Positions 1 through 9,302 of a stretch of DNA of 35,480 nucleotides are shown piece by piece. The position numbers were made by a program, and so were the translations under genes. The notes beneath the pieces were generated by a model. It did no database searches. It saw only the letters and a list, made by a program, of their open reading frames with translations, and was not told the origin of the DNA. The DNA comes from an uncultured Gammaproteobacteria bacterium. GTDB taxonomy: Bacteria > Pseudomonadota > Gammaproteobacteria > Poriferisulfidales > GCA-002705445. The DNA lies in assembly GCA_913031205.1 (NCBI GenBank), contig CAJWEM010000010.1, forward strand, positions 1 to 35,480, given 5' to 3'. Position 1 is the first letter of the stretch. The number at the start of each line of letters is the position of its first letter.

Positions 1-345
1 GATAGTTACTCCTCATGGTTTGACATAATTAGATTTATACCAACTAAGTACGTTGAAAATAAAATTAGTGATATTGATTCAGCAGATAATTTTATTGATA
101 AAATGAAAAAAGAGTTTTGTGTGATTGAAGACGATTCCGAAGAATGTACTCTATCAAATGAATATAAATTTGATTTAACAACCCAAAATAAAATTATAGA
201 TTGCATTCAAAAAAATAAAAACGAAGTCTTATCTAAAGAACAGAAAGAATCAAGAATTGAAAATTATGAAAGTCCTAATATTCCAAAAATATGGAATTGT
301 ATCTACTCTGATCCTTCTAAAACATTATTTAAAAAAAGAGATTAA
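1..345 (+). CDS. 3' end of an unidentified protein (truncated by window start)
   Basis: Frame 1 is open from base 1 (DSYSSWFDIIRFIPTKYVENKISDIDS...) through the listed 103..345 ORF to TAA at 343-345; the listed ATG at 103 is probably internal. No family recognised. Confidence 0.6.
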   Translation, partial: DSYSSWFDIIRFIPTKYVENKISDIDSADNFIDKMKKEFCVIEDDSEECTLSNEYKFDLTTQNKIIDCIQKNKNEVLSKEQKESRIENYESPNIPKIWNCIYSDPSKTLFKKRD

Positions 346-351
346 CCAAAT

Positions 352-438
352 TGGTACCGCTGAACGGACTTGAACCGTTACTCCCTTGCGGGAATCGGAT
401 TTTGAATCCGACGTGTCTACCAATTCCACCACAGCGGC
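352..438 (-). tRNA. tRNA-Leu(CAA)
   Basis: Reverse complement GCCGCTGTGGTGGAATTGGTAGACACGTCGGATTCAAAATCCGATTCCCGCAAGGGAGTAACGGTTCAAGTCCGTTCAGCGGTACCA: acceptor stem pairs (one G:U), anticodon loop TTCAAAA with anticodon CAA, long variable arm, GTTCAAGTC T-arm, encoded CCA. Confidence 0.96.
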
Positions 439-444
439 ATAGTT

Positions 445-768
445 TTATTGAAGTGGTACAAAATTATTAAAAATACCTAGTATAAAGATATCATCAACAT
501 CTGCACCAAAGTCACGAAATGTAGACATATCGATAAAATATGTCGAAGCAATAATATAGTTTGTTCTTACAAGATTTTTTTTTGCATATAAACCTGCTAG
601 CCCCGCAGAAAAGTTGCTTAACTCCTCCGTTTCACCTTTTTTTTGCATCTCTGTCCTAATATGAGTTGCCAAAAACGAGGTAAACTCTACCTTTGAAGGG
701 TTTGAGAAAAACATAACTGCACTTATCAGCAATATAACTACATATTTCATGATTTTAAATTTCTTCAA
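445..768 (-). CDS. small membrane-anchored/secreted protein, DUF4359-like
   Basis: 107 aa ORF with N-terminal hydrophobic segment then NPSK..F..., C-terminal FILGIFNNFVPL; resembles DUF4359 proteins from memory. Confidence 0.6.
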   Translation of the reverse strand: MKKFKIMKYVVILLISAVMFFSNPSKVEFTSFLATHIRTEMQKKGETEELSNFSAGLAGLYAKKNLVRTNYIIASTYFIDMSTFRDFGADVDDIFILGIFNNFVPLQ

Positions 769-784
769 TTCAGTAAGTATAATC

Positions 785-814
785 TTTACATATTACTACC
801 TTTTAAAGTAGAAT
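785..814 (+). promoter_or_regulatory. putative sigma70 promoter for rpsP operon
   Basis: TTTACA (785-790) - 18 nt - TAGAAT (809-814), upstream of rpsP in the divergent region. Confidence 0.35.
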
Positions 815-855
815 AACTTCTTTTTAAAAATAAGCAAAATTAAAGACATTACGAT

Positions 856-1092
856 ATGGTAAAAATCAGATTATCAAGAGGAGGGGCAAAGAAGAAGCCT
901 TTCTACCACGTAGTTGCAACCGATTCAAGAAAACGAAGAGGAAGTGGTTACATTGAAAGACTTGGATTTTTTAATCCAGGAGCTACAGGTCAAGAAGTAA
1001 AACTAAGATTGGACAAAGAGAGAATTGACTACTGGCTATCAGTTGGCGCACAAACATCTGAGAGGGTAGCTAAGCTTTTAAAACAAGATTAG
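856..1092 (+). CDS. rpsP: 30S ribosomal protein S16
   Basis: [41 protein letters not shown]; rpsP-rimM-trmD-rplS synteny. Confidence 0.98.
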   Translation: MVKIRLSRGGAKKKPFYHVVATDSRKRRGSGYIERLGFFNPGATGQEVKLRLDKERIDYWLSVGAQTSERVAKLLKQD

Positions 1093-1097
1093 TAAAT

Positions 1098-1607
1098 TTG
1101 TCTACATCATCACAAAAAATTATTATTGCCAAAGTTCAAGCTCATCACGGCCTAAACGGTTGGGTCAAAGTTTATTCCTTTTCTGAGACAAAAGAAAAAT
1201 TATGCGATTACAATTATTTTTTTATTCTCGATAATGGTGTTTATATACAATTAGATCTCGAGGAATCTAAAATTGACAAGTCTTTAAAGTTAAAATTTAA
1301 AAACTATGATTCAAGAGAAGATGTTGAAAAATTTATAGACCAAGACTTATTTATAGGAGTAGAGCAATTAGCAAAATTAAATAATAATGAATTTTATTGG
1401 AAAGATCTTATTGGTTTAGAGGTATGTTTAGACAATGAGCAAAAGGTAGGAAATGTTAGTGATATAATAGAAACTGGTGCTAATGATGTGTTAGTTATAA
1501 CAGGAAATAAAAATTTTTTAGTTCCTTATATCTATGGAGAATCAATAAAATCAGTTAATCTAAAGGAAAAAAGAATTTTTATAGATAAAATATATTATGA
1601 GCAATAA
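1098..1607 (+). CDS. rimM: ribosome maturation factor RimM
   Basis: AKVQAHHGLNGWVKVYSFSE..., FYWKDLIGLEV, LVPYI; TTG start; between rpsP and trmD. Confidence 0.93.
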   Translation: MSTSSQKIIIAKVQAHHGLNGWVKVYSFSETKEKLCDYNYFFILDNGVYIQLDLEESKIDKSLKLKFKNYDSREDVEKFIDQDLFIGVEQLAKLNNNEFYWKDLIGLEVCLDNEQKVGNVSDIIETGANDVLVITGNKNFLVPYIYGESIKSVNLKEKRIFIDKIYYEQ

Positions 1608-2295
1608 AGTAAGACAAATATTTGTAATTTCTGTTTTCCCTGAAATTATTGAAAATTATATTAAATTTGGTGTTCTTAAAAAAAGCCAGGATAAATCTCT
1701 ATTACAAATCAATTTGATTAATTTAAGAGACTTTTCAAAAAATAATGGCAATATCGATGACAAGCCATACGGTGGTGGAGCCGGAATGGTGCTTCAAGCA
1801 CAGCCACTAATTGATGCGACAAGATTTGCAAAATCAAAATTAGGCAGTCATAAATGTATTTACCTGTCTCCAAAAGGAAGAAAAATTGACCAAAAATTAA
1901 TAACAGGCGTTGCCTTAAATGAAGACCTTATTATTATCGCAGGTCGATATGAAGGCGTAGATCAAAGATTTATTGATTTAGAAGTTGATGAAGAGTGGTC
2001 AATAGGAGACTATATTTTAAGTGGAGGAGAAGTAGCAGCTTGTGTCGTAATTGATTCTGTAGCTAGAATGATACCAGGCGTTCTTGGCAATGAAGATTCA
2101 AACCAAGACGACTCATTTTCAAATTCCCTTCTAGAGTATCCTCATTATACTAGGCCAGAGGAGGTCGAAAATCTTCGAGTACCAAATGTTTTATTGAGTG
2201 GAAATCATGAGGAAATTAAAAAATGGAGAGAAAATCAGGCCTTAAATGAAACAAAACGAAAAAGAGGTGATTTGCTCAAAAAAAAGCTTTCATAA
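1597..2295 (+). CDS. trmD: tRNA (guanine-N1)-methyltransferase
   Basis: DDKPYGGGAGMVLQAQPL, LIIIAGRYEGVDQRFIDLEVDEEWSIGDYILSGGE, LLEYPHYTRPE; overlaps rimM by 11 nt. Confidence 0.97.
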   Translation: MSNKVRQIFVISVFPEIIENYIKFGVLKKSQDKSLLQINLINLRDFSKNNGNIDDKPYGGGAGMVLQAQPLIDATRFAKSKLGSHKCIYLSPKGRKIDQKLITGVALNEDLIIIAGRYEGVDQRFIDLEVDEEWSIGDYILSGGEVAACVVIDSVARMIPGVLGNEDSNQDDSFSNSLLEYPHYTRPEEVENLRVPNVLLSGNHEEIKKWRENQALNETKRKRGDLLKKKLS

Positions 2296-2326
2296 TTTAA
2301 CCGCAAGGGATATTATCTGCTTCTAA

Positions 2327-2689
2327 ATGAGTATTACGATGAATATTATTGATAACATTAATGAAGAACATTTGAAGAAAATTCCTGAGTTTTCTCCTGG
2401 AGACGATGTAGTTGTTCAAGTTCGAGTCAAAGAAGGTGAAAGAGAGAGACTTCAAGCTTTCGAAGGCGTAGTTATTGCTGTTAAGAATAGAGGTATAAAT
2501 TCATCCTTCACAGTTAGAAAAATATCTCATGGCGAGGGCGTTGAAAGGGTTTTTCAGACGCACAGCCCATTAATAGCAAGTATAAAAGTTAAAAGAAGAG
2601 GTAAAGTAAGGCGTTCAAAATTATACTATCTAAGAGAATTATCTGGTAAAGCAGCAAGAATTAAAGAGAAGCTTTCAACAAAGAAATAA
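2327..2689 (+). CDS. rplS: 50S ribosomal protein L19
   Basis: [40 protein letters not shown]...[17 protein letters not shown]. The in-frame ATG at 2339 ([14 protein letters not shown]) is an equally plausible start by homology to L19 N-termini. Confidence 0.97.
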   Translation: MSITMNIIDNINEEHLKKIPEFSPGDDVVVQVRVKEGERERLQAFEGVVIAVKNRGINSSFTVRKISHGEGVERVFQTHSPLIASIKVKRRGKVRRSKLYYLRELSGKAARIKEKLSTKK

Positions 2690-2693
2690 GCCC

Positions 2694-3173
2694 ATGACAA
2701 TCAAATACGAGATGGTTTTTATTAGCCCTGTAGGGCCAATAGGAATACAGTGCTATGGTGATAAATTATCTTCTTTAGTTATTAACCATAAATTAAAAAA
2801 AACCGACTCAAAGAATTGGCTTTATAGGGAAGTGGGGAGACAACTAGACTTGTATTTTCAAAAGAAAATTTTTGAATTTGACATTCCCTTCATTTTAGAA
2901 GGAACAGATTATCAAAAAAAAGTTTTAAACGAGGTTGCTAAAATAAAATATGGGGATAAAAAAACATATTCACAAATTGCTAAGAAAGTTAATTCTCACC
3001 CAAGACCAGTTGGAAATGCATGTAGAAAAAACCCAATCCAATTAATAATACCTTGTCACAGAGTAATTGGAAAAAATCATCTTGGAGGATTTGCAGGGGG
3101 AACACAAAATATGAATAAAAAAATGTTTTTAGTTAAGAATAGTCTTTTAAAGTTAGAGGTTAAAAAAAATTAA
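2694..3173 (+). CDS. ogt: methylated-DNA--[protein]-cysteine S-methyltransferase
   Basis: IIPCHRVIG active-site motif, GGFAGG, YSQIAKKVNSHPRPVGNACRKNP. Confidence 0.9.
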   Translation: MTIKYEMVFISPVGPIGIQCYGDKLSSLVINHKLKKTDSKNWLYREVGRQLDLYFQKKIFEFDIPFILEGTDYQKKVLNEVAKIKYGDKKTYSQIAKKVNSHPRPVGNACRKNPIQLIIPCHRVIGKNHLGGFAGGTQNMNKKMFLVKNSLLKLEVKKN

Positions 3174-3250
3174 AAGATTCAATCATTCCTTAAAGAAATA
3201 CAATATTTAAGCTAATATATTAACTCAGACTTAAACATAGCATATTTAAA

Positions 3251-4462
3251 ATGAATCCAAAAAAATACTCACAAAAAGATCATGGAATTCAAAGGAGTAA
3301 TATAGACTCAGATATAGATATTGTTGCGGAAACATTAATTGGCAATGGATATCAGGCGTTTCTAGTTGGAGGATGTTTAAGAGATATGCTATTAGGGAAA
3401 ACCCCTAAAGATTTTGACATAGTTACTGAGGCGAGCCCAAATGAAATTTGTAGTTTATTTTCAAATGCAAGAATAATAGGGAAAAGATTTAAAATTGTTC
3501 ATGTTTATGTAAATGAAAAAAAATACTTTGAGGTCTCAACTTTTAGATCAGATGTCAAAAAGCATGATAAAAAAAAATTTAAAAAGGTTAATGGCTTAAT
3601 AAAAAGAGACAATATATATGGAACCATAAATCAAGATGCCTTTAGAAGAGATTTTACAATAAACTCCTTATATTATGATTTAGATAGCGGGATAATTCAC
3701 GATTATGTTGACGGAATGAATGATATCAAGAATAAAAAATTAAGGCTAATCAAAAAACCTTCTTTGAGTTTCCAAGAAGACCCAGTAAGAATGTTAAGAG
3801 CAATAAGATTCGAAACAAAGCTGGGTTTAAAATTAACAGATGATTGCAGGCAAACTATAAAAAATATGTCACACCAAATTAATGGTATTTCTCCCTATAG
3901 GTTATTTGACGAGGTATTAAAAATTATGCATTCCGGCCATGGTGTTGAAAATTATAAAAAACTTAGAGAGGAAAAATTATTTGAACATTTATTCCCATTT
4001 ACACATAAAATACTAGAGGACTTTTCCATTTATGATGACTTTTTTATTTGTGCTCTGAGAAATACGGATATGAGGATTAAAGACGGGCTTCATGTCAATC
4101 CCTCATTCATTTACGCTGTATTCTTATGGCCTTACTACAAAGTATTGGAAGATAAATATATAAATAATAATTCAAGAAGTATTGACGACGTATTTAGACA
4201 TATAATTGAATCCCAATCAAAATACATATCAATACCTGATTTTTTTCAAAATACAATATTTTCAATATGGTCATTACAAAGCAGCTTTTTAAATTTAAGC
4301 AAAAGAAATATTCATTATTTAACTAAATTAGATAAATTCAGAGCTGCTTATGACTTTTTTTACATAAGATCACAAATTAATGATGAATTTAAGTCTTACG
4401 CCGACAAATGGTATGAAATTCAAAAAAATGTAAAGTCCGTTAAGAACAAAAAGAACAGATAA
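3251..4462 (+). CDS. pcnB: poly(A) polymerase I / class II nucleotidyltransferase
   Basis: FLVGGCLRDMLLGKTPKDFDIVTEASP with DFD catalytic motif, EDPVRMLRAIRFE; next to folK as in gammaproteobacteria; lysine-rich C-terminus. Confidence 0.88.
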   Translation: MNPKKYSQKDHGIQRSNIDSDIDIVAETLIGNGYQAFLVGGCLRDMLLGKTPKDFDIVTEASPNEICSLFSNARIIGKRFKIVHVYVNEKKYFEVSTFRSDVKKHDKKKFKKVNGLIKRDNIYGTINQDAFRRDFTINSLYYDLDSGIIHDYVDGMNDIKNKKLRLIKKPSLSFQEDPVRMLRAIRFETKLGLKLTDDCRQTIKNMSHQINGISPYRLFDEVLKIMHSGHGVENYKKLREEKLFEHLFPFTHKILEDFSIYDDFFICALRNTDMRIKDGLHVNPSFIYAVFLWPYYKVLEDKYINNNSRSIDDVFRHIIESQSKYISIPDFFQNTIFSIWSLQSSFLNLSKRNIHYLTKLDKFRAAYDFFYIRSQINDEFKSYADKWYEIQKNVKSVKNKKNR

Positions 4463-4472
4463 GGCATATATA

Positions 4473-4973
4473 ATGGTATCAAATGATAAAAATATTCGTG
4501 AGCTTTATATTGGAATTGGAAGTAACTTAAATGATCCGCTACAGCAAGTAAATAATGCAATCGAAAAAATTTCAAATCTGGATAAATTCAACAATCTAAA
4601 AGTTTCAAGTCTCTACGAAAGCTTGCCAATGGGCCCTCAAGATCAGAATAATTATATCAATTGTGTAGTCATGTTTAGAAGTGGTGAATCACCAGAAGAT
4701 ATATTATTATTGTTGAAGGATATTGAGTCTTTGATGGGAAGAGAGAAGAGTCATGTTAGGTGGTCGGAGAGAATTATTGACTTAGATATAATATTGTACG
4801 GAGATTTGATTTATCACTCAGAAACATTATCTATACCCCATAAAAATGTTTCTGAAAGAGCATTTGTTTTACAACCTCTTTTAGATATAAATCCTGATAT
4901 TTCAATACCACAAAAAGGCTTTGCGAAAGATTTGATTAAAGATTGTTTATATAAAAATATTAAAAAAATTTAA
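4473..4973 (+). CDS. folK: 2-amino-4-hydroxy-6-hydroxymethyldihydropteridine diphosphokinase (HPPK)
   Basis: YIGIGSNLNDPLQQV, R.WSERIIDLDIILYGD, IPHKNVSERAFVLQPLLDI. Confidence 0.95.
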   Translation: MVSNDKNIRELYIGIGSNLNDPLQQVNNAIEKISNLDKFNNLKVSSLYESLPMGPQDQNNYINCVVMFRSGESPEDILLLLKDIESLMGREKSHVRWSERIIDLDIILYGDLIYHSETLSIPHKNVSERAFVLQPLLDINPDISIPQKGFAKDLIKDCLYKNIKKI

Positions 4974-4974
4974 T

Positions 4975-5631
4975 ATGAAGGATTTATCCTCAAAATATAT
5001 TGTTGTAGAAGGCCCAATTGGTGTAGGCAAAACAAGTTTGGCTAATAAGCTTGCACTGGAGTGGGATGCCGAATTAATACTTGAAAATGTAGATGATAAT
5101 CCGTTTTTATCGAAGTTTTACAAAAATCAAAGGGAAGTCTCTTTTCAAACACAGCTATATTTTTTATTAACAAGGACAAGACAAGTTCAAGCATTTAAAC
5201 AGCAGGATATATTTTCAAAGCCAAGAGTATCGGATTTTATGCTACAGAAAGACAGGCTTTTTGCACAAGTAACACTTAGCAATGAAGAATATGATTTATA
5301 CGATCAACTATATTCTTATATGACTGTTGACATACCAAAACCTGATTTACTAATCTACCTTCAAGCACCTGTTGAAGTGCTTGTCAAAAGAATAAAAAAA
5401 AGAGGTAGAAATTTTGAAAAATCAATTACAAATCAGTATCTTGAAAAGCTCAACACAACTTATTTAAAATTCTTTAATTCTTACAACGGATCACCTTTAT
5501 TAGTTGTTAATGCAGAAGACATAGATTTTGTGAACAATAAAAACGATTACCAAAATTTACTAGATAAAATTTACACGATAGACAAAGGTAAGCATTACTT
5601 TAATCCAATGGCCAGTATCATTAATGAATAA
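4975..5631 (+). CDS. deoxynucleoside kinase (deoxyadenosine/deoxyguanosine kinase family)
   Basis: YIVVEGPIGVGKTSLANKLA Walker A, DRLFAQVTL, PDLLIYLQAPVEVLVKRIKKRGR. Confidence 0.9.
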   Translation: MKDLSSKYIVVEGPIGVGKTSLANKLALEWDAELILENVDDNPFLSKFYKNQREVSFQTQLYFLLTRTRQVQAFKQQDIFSKPRVSDFMLQKDRLFAQVTLSNEEYDLYDQLYSYMTVDIPKPDLLIYLQAPVEVLVKRIKKRGRNFEKSITNQYLEKLNTTYLKFFNSYNGSPLLVVNAEDIDFVNNKNDYQNLLDKIYTIDKGKHYFNPMASIINE

Positions 5632-6397
5632 AATAAAAAAAACCTTAAAAGAGTATGTTGAGTCGAATCGACAAATATCTTGTGTTACTTGTTATGATTC
5701 GTCATTTGCAAAAATATTAAGTGATTCAGGAATAGATATAATACTTGTAGGGGATTCACTTGGTATGGTCATTAAAGGAGAAAAAAATACACACAGCGTA
5801 ACCATGCAAGAAATTATCTATCACTCTAAGTGCGTTGCAAAAAATAAAAAAAGTTCGATATTAATGGTAGACATGCCTATTGATAGCTATATTAACGAGT
5901 TGTCAGCCATTAAAAATTCACGAGAAATTTTAAAAAATAATGTTGATATTGTAAAACTTGAATATAAAGATGAGCACAAGGATATTATTGAAAAACTAAT
6001 TTCTAATAATATACCAGTTTGTGCTCATTTAGGTTATCTTCCACAATTTTTTTCAGATCAAGGAGATGTAAGAATATATGGTAAATCTGATATTGAAAAA
6101 AATAAAATTTTAGAACAGGCTAAAGTATTAGATAAGATGGGCGTCGATATTATTTTGCTCGAATGTGTTGAATCTAATTTAGCTAAAGAAATAACAAATA
6201 TTTTAAATACACCGGTAATAGGAATTGGCTCAGGAAATCATTGTGATGGACAAGTTCAAGTATTATACGACATAATTGGAGTTTCTGAAAATCCTCCTAA
6301 ATTTTCAACAAACTTTTTGCAAGAGAGTAAATCTGTAGAAGAAGCAATTAAAAAATTTAAAACACACATTAGTAAATTAAACACCCAAAATAAATGA
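5624..6397 (+). CDS. panB: 3-methyl-2-oxobutanoate hydroxymethyltransferase
   Basis: ILVGDSLGMVIKGEKNTHSVTMQEIIYHSKCV, VKLEYKDE, PVCAHLGYLPQ, GIGSGNHCDGQVQVLYDIIG. Confidence 0.95.
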   Translation: MNKIKKTLKEYVESNRQISCVTCYDSSFAKILSDSGIDIILVGDSLGMVIKGEKNTHSVTMQEIIYHSKCVAKNKKSSILMVDMPIDSYINELSAIKNSREILKNNVDIVKLEYKDEHKDIIEKLISNNIPVCAHLGYLPQFFSDQGDVRIYGKSDIEKNKILEQAKVLDKMGVDIILLECVESNLAKEITNILNTPVIGIGSGNHCDGQVQVLYDIIGVSENPPKFSTNFLQESKSVEEAIKKFKTHISKLNTQNK

Positions 6398-7224
6398 AAA
6401 TTTTTTATTCGATTGATGAATTTCTCAAAAATCAATTACAAATTGAATATTTCATTCCCACAATGGGAAATTTACATAATGGCCACTTGTCTTTAATAAA
6501 CCAAGTAAAAGGTTCTTCGAAAGGAACTTGTGTTAGTATTTATGTAAATGAAGCTCAATTTACAAACCAAGAAGACTTTGAGAATTATCCAAAGACGCTT
6601 AATGACGATATACAAAAATTAAAATTATTAAATGTTGATTATTTGTTAATTCCAGAAAAACATGACATTGAGAAAAACTCAAAATCATTTGATACAAGCA
6701 AAGAGCCAAAACATATAACGTCTGAATTATGTGGTCAGTTCAGAGCAGGACATTTTCTTGCGGTAATGGATGTTGTGGATAGATTTTTTCAAATTGTGAA
6801 ACCTAGAAATGCGATTTTTGGCGAAAAGGATTACCAGCAACTACTAGTAATTCAAGAATTAATTAAAATATGTAATTACGATATAAATCTTATACGATCT
6901 CCAATTATAAGAAATAACGAAGGACTTGCATTGAGCTCGAGAAACAATCTTCTTTCTGATGAAGAAAGATCATATGCTGCAGAGATTTATAAATCATTGA
7001 TATATGCAAAAAATCTTTATGATGATAAAGTGAAAATTGACGATATTACTGTGCAAATAAACAGTTATTTTGACGAACTTCCAATGAAGATAGAATATTT
7101 TTCTATCAGAGATCTTAAAACATTGCAGCCTAGATACGATGACGATCTAATAGCCTTAATTGCTGTATATTTGGGAAAAGTTAGACTTATAGATAATATA
7201 ATTATAAAATCAACTTCCAAATAA
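6394..7224 (+). CDS. panC: pantothenate synthetase
   Basis: FIPTMGNLHNGHLSLI, QFTNQEDFENYPKTL, FGEKDYQQLLVI, LALSSRN; 4-nt overlap with panB. Confidence 0.95.
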   Translation: MKIFYSIDEFLKNQLQIEYFIPTMGNLHNGHLSLINQVKGSSKGTCVSIYVNEAQFTNQEDFENYPKTLNDDIQKLKLLNVDYLLIPEKHDIEKNSKSFDTSKEPKHITSELCGQFRAGHFLAVMDVVDRFFQIVKPRNAIFGEKDYQQLLVIQELIKICNYDINLIRSPIIRNNEGLALSSRNNLLSDEERSYAAEIYKSLIYAKNLYDDKVKIDDITVQINSYFDELPMKIEYFSIRDLKTLQPRYDDDLIALIAVYLGKVRLIDNIIIKSTSK

Positions 7225-7245
7225 TATTTATAAGAAAATATTCAT

Positions 7246-7626
7246 ATGGTATTAACATTTTTAAAATCAAAGCTTCACGGCGCTATTGTTACTCACTCAG
7301 AGCTTGAGTATGACGGTTCGTGTGCAATAGATAGCGAAATTCTCAAAGAGGCAGAGATACATGAGTATGAAAAAATTGAGATTTATAATATTTCTAATGG
7401 AGAAAGATTTTCCACCTACACTATTTTAGCTCAACCAGGGAGTGGAATAATATCAGTTAATGGAGCAGCTGCTCACAAAGCTAAACCTGGAGATAAGCTA
7501 GTTATATGTACGTATCTAAATTTACCAAAAGACAAAGTAAACACACATAAACCACTCTTAATTTATCTTGATTCAAAAAATAAAATAATTAAGAAAACAG
7601 CTAGCATTGCAATGCAATTAGTATAA
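7246..7626 (+). CDS. panD: aspartate 1-decarboxylase
   Basis: KLHGAIVTHSELEYDGSCAIDSEIL with G-S self-cleavage site; NGERFSTYTI, NGAAAHKAKPGD. Confidence 0.97.
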   Translation: MVLTFLKSKLHGAIVTHSELEYDGSCAIDSEILKEAEIHEYEKIEIYNISNGERFSTYTILAQPGSGIISVNGAAAHKAKPGDKLVICTYLNLPKDKVNTHKPLLIYLDSKNKIIKKTASIAMQLV

Positions 7627-7639
7627 AGCATTCAAGAAA

Positions 7640-9247
7640 ATGAAAAAAATTTTCTTAGATCAATTAAAAAATATAAAAAAAGATTCTTTACGCTGTAAAA
7701 AAAATCTCTTAAAAAATACTTCATTTAAGAATAATAATTCCTTTCATATTGAAACAGATTATATTTTTTTTGATTTTAGTAGGAATATTATTGATCTAAA
7801 AACATTAAATAACTTATCTAGTCTGGCAGAAATATTAGAAGTAAAAAATAATTTTAAAAATATTTGCTCAGGCAATATTATAAATAAATCTGAAAATAAA
7901 AAAACTCTTCATACAGCGATGAGGGGAACTTTTTTTAATCTTGATAAAGCTATAAAAAATGAAGTAAGAGATTATAAAAAAAATTTAAGAGAAATATCCG
8001 ACAACATAAGATCTGGTAAGCATAAATCGTTCAACGGAAAAAAATTTACTGACGTTGTTTCAATTGGAATCGGCGGCTCTCATTTTGGTACAAAAATGGT
8101 TTTTGAAGCATTAAAAGAATATAGAGTAAGTAAAATTAATCTCCATTTTATTTCAAATTTAGATGCAACTGAAGCAAATGAAGTCTTATCAAATCTTAAT
8201 AAAGATACAACTTTATTTGTAATAGTATCAAAAAGTTTTAAAACATCAGAGACTTTGGAAAATGCAAAATTAGCTAAGAATTGGTTGAAAAAACAAAGTA
8301 ATAGAAAAAATGTGATGAAAAATTTTATTGCAGTTACACATAATTTCGAAGAAGCAATTAAGTTTGGAGTTGATGAAAGGTTAATAATTGATGTTTGGGA
8401 CAGCGTGGGTGGACGTTATTCCTTATGGACCGGTGTTAGTATTGGATTAATAATTTCAATTGGATTTAAAAATTTCTCTAAATTTTTAGATGGTGCTGCT
8501 GAGGGTGATAAACACTTTTATTCAAAAAAATATACTAAAAATATACCAGTTATAATGGCGCTTTTGTCTTTTTATTATTCAAGATTTTTTGGGTCACAAA
8601 GCCATTTAATTTTACCATATGATTATTCACTACGTTTAATAGTTGATCATGTTCAACAAGTTGAGATGGAAAGTAATGGGAAATCTCTAAATATTGATGG
8701 AAAAAAATTCTCAAACATTAGCGGAAATATTGTTTGGGGGTCAAATGGTATTGTATTACAACACTCAATATTTCAACTTCTTCATCAAGGAAACATTTTT
8801 ATACCTTCCGACTTCATAATTTCCAAAAACGCAAGTTCGAGAAAAAAAGATAATCATCATAAAGTTTTTTCAAATTTTTTAGCCCATATTGAGACATTAA
8901 ATAAAGGTTTTTCCAAAAAAGAAGCAGATGATCTTTATGAAAAAAAATATTCTAAAAAAGGACTTGATAAAGAATTAGTTGTAAAGAACCTTACTTTAGC
9001 TGGAAATAGACCAGCTAATGCATTTCTACTAAAAGATATATCACCAGAAACTTTAGGCATGCTTTTATCCTTTTACGAACATAAGACTTACGTTTTAGGA
9101 TTATTGTCTGATGTGAATTCTTTTGATCAATGGGGCGTAGAAATTGGAAAAATTATGGCAAAAGATATTTATAAGGATATAAAATCATCAAAAGATAATA
9201 AAAATGGAAGCGTTTTGCTGAAAAAGTACTTAAGTAAAAAATTTTAG
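7640..9247 (+). CDS. pgi: glucose-6-phosphate isomerase
   Basis: SIGIGGSHFGTKMVFEAL, FVIVSKSFKTSETL, VWDSVGGRYSLWTGVSIGL, VEMESNGKS, QWGVEIGKIMAKDI. Confidence 0.96.
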   Translation: MKKIFLDQLKNIKKDSLRCKKNLLKNTSFKNNNSFHIETDYIFFDFSRNIIDLKTLNNLSSLAEILEVKNNFKNICSGNIINKSENKKTLHTAMRGTFFNLDKAIKNEVRDYKKNLREISDNIRSGKHKSFNGKKFTDVVSIGIGGSHFGTKMVFEALKEYRVSKINLHFISNLDATEANEVLSNLNKDTTLFVIVSKSFKTSETLENAKLAKNWLKKQSNRKNVMKNFIAVTHNFEEAIKFGVDERLIIDVWDSVGGRYSLWTGVSIGLIISIGFKNFSKFLDGAAEGDKHFYSKKYTKNIPVIMALLSFYYSRFFGSQSHLILPYDYSLRLIVDHVQQVEMESNGKSLNIDGKKFSNISGNIVWGSNGIVLQHSIFQLLHQGNIFIPSDFIISKNASSRKKDNHHKVFSNFLAHIETLNKGFSKKEADDLYEKKYSKKGLDKELVVKNLTLAGNRPANAFLLKDISPETLGMLLSFYEHKTYVLGLLSDVNSFDQWGVEIGKIMAKDIYKDIKSSKDNKNGSVLLKKYLSKKF

Positions 9248-9302
9248 TTCTTCAATTAAAATTATATAAATTATTTTTTTCATTATTATGATATAAATTA
9301 TT

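Noticed and set aside
3189-3211. Inverted repeat CTTAAA-N11-TTTAAG upstream of pcnB
   Set aside because: Short AT-only arms in a very AT-rich region; likely by chance.
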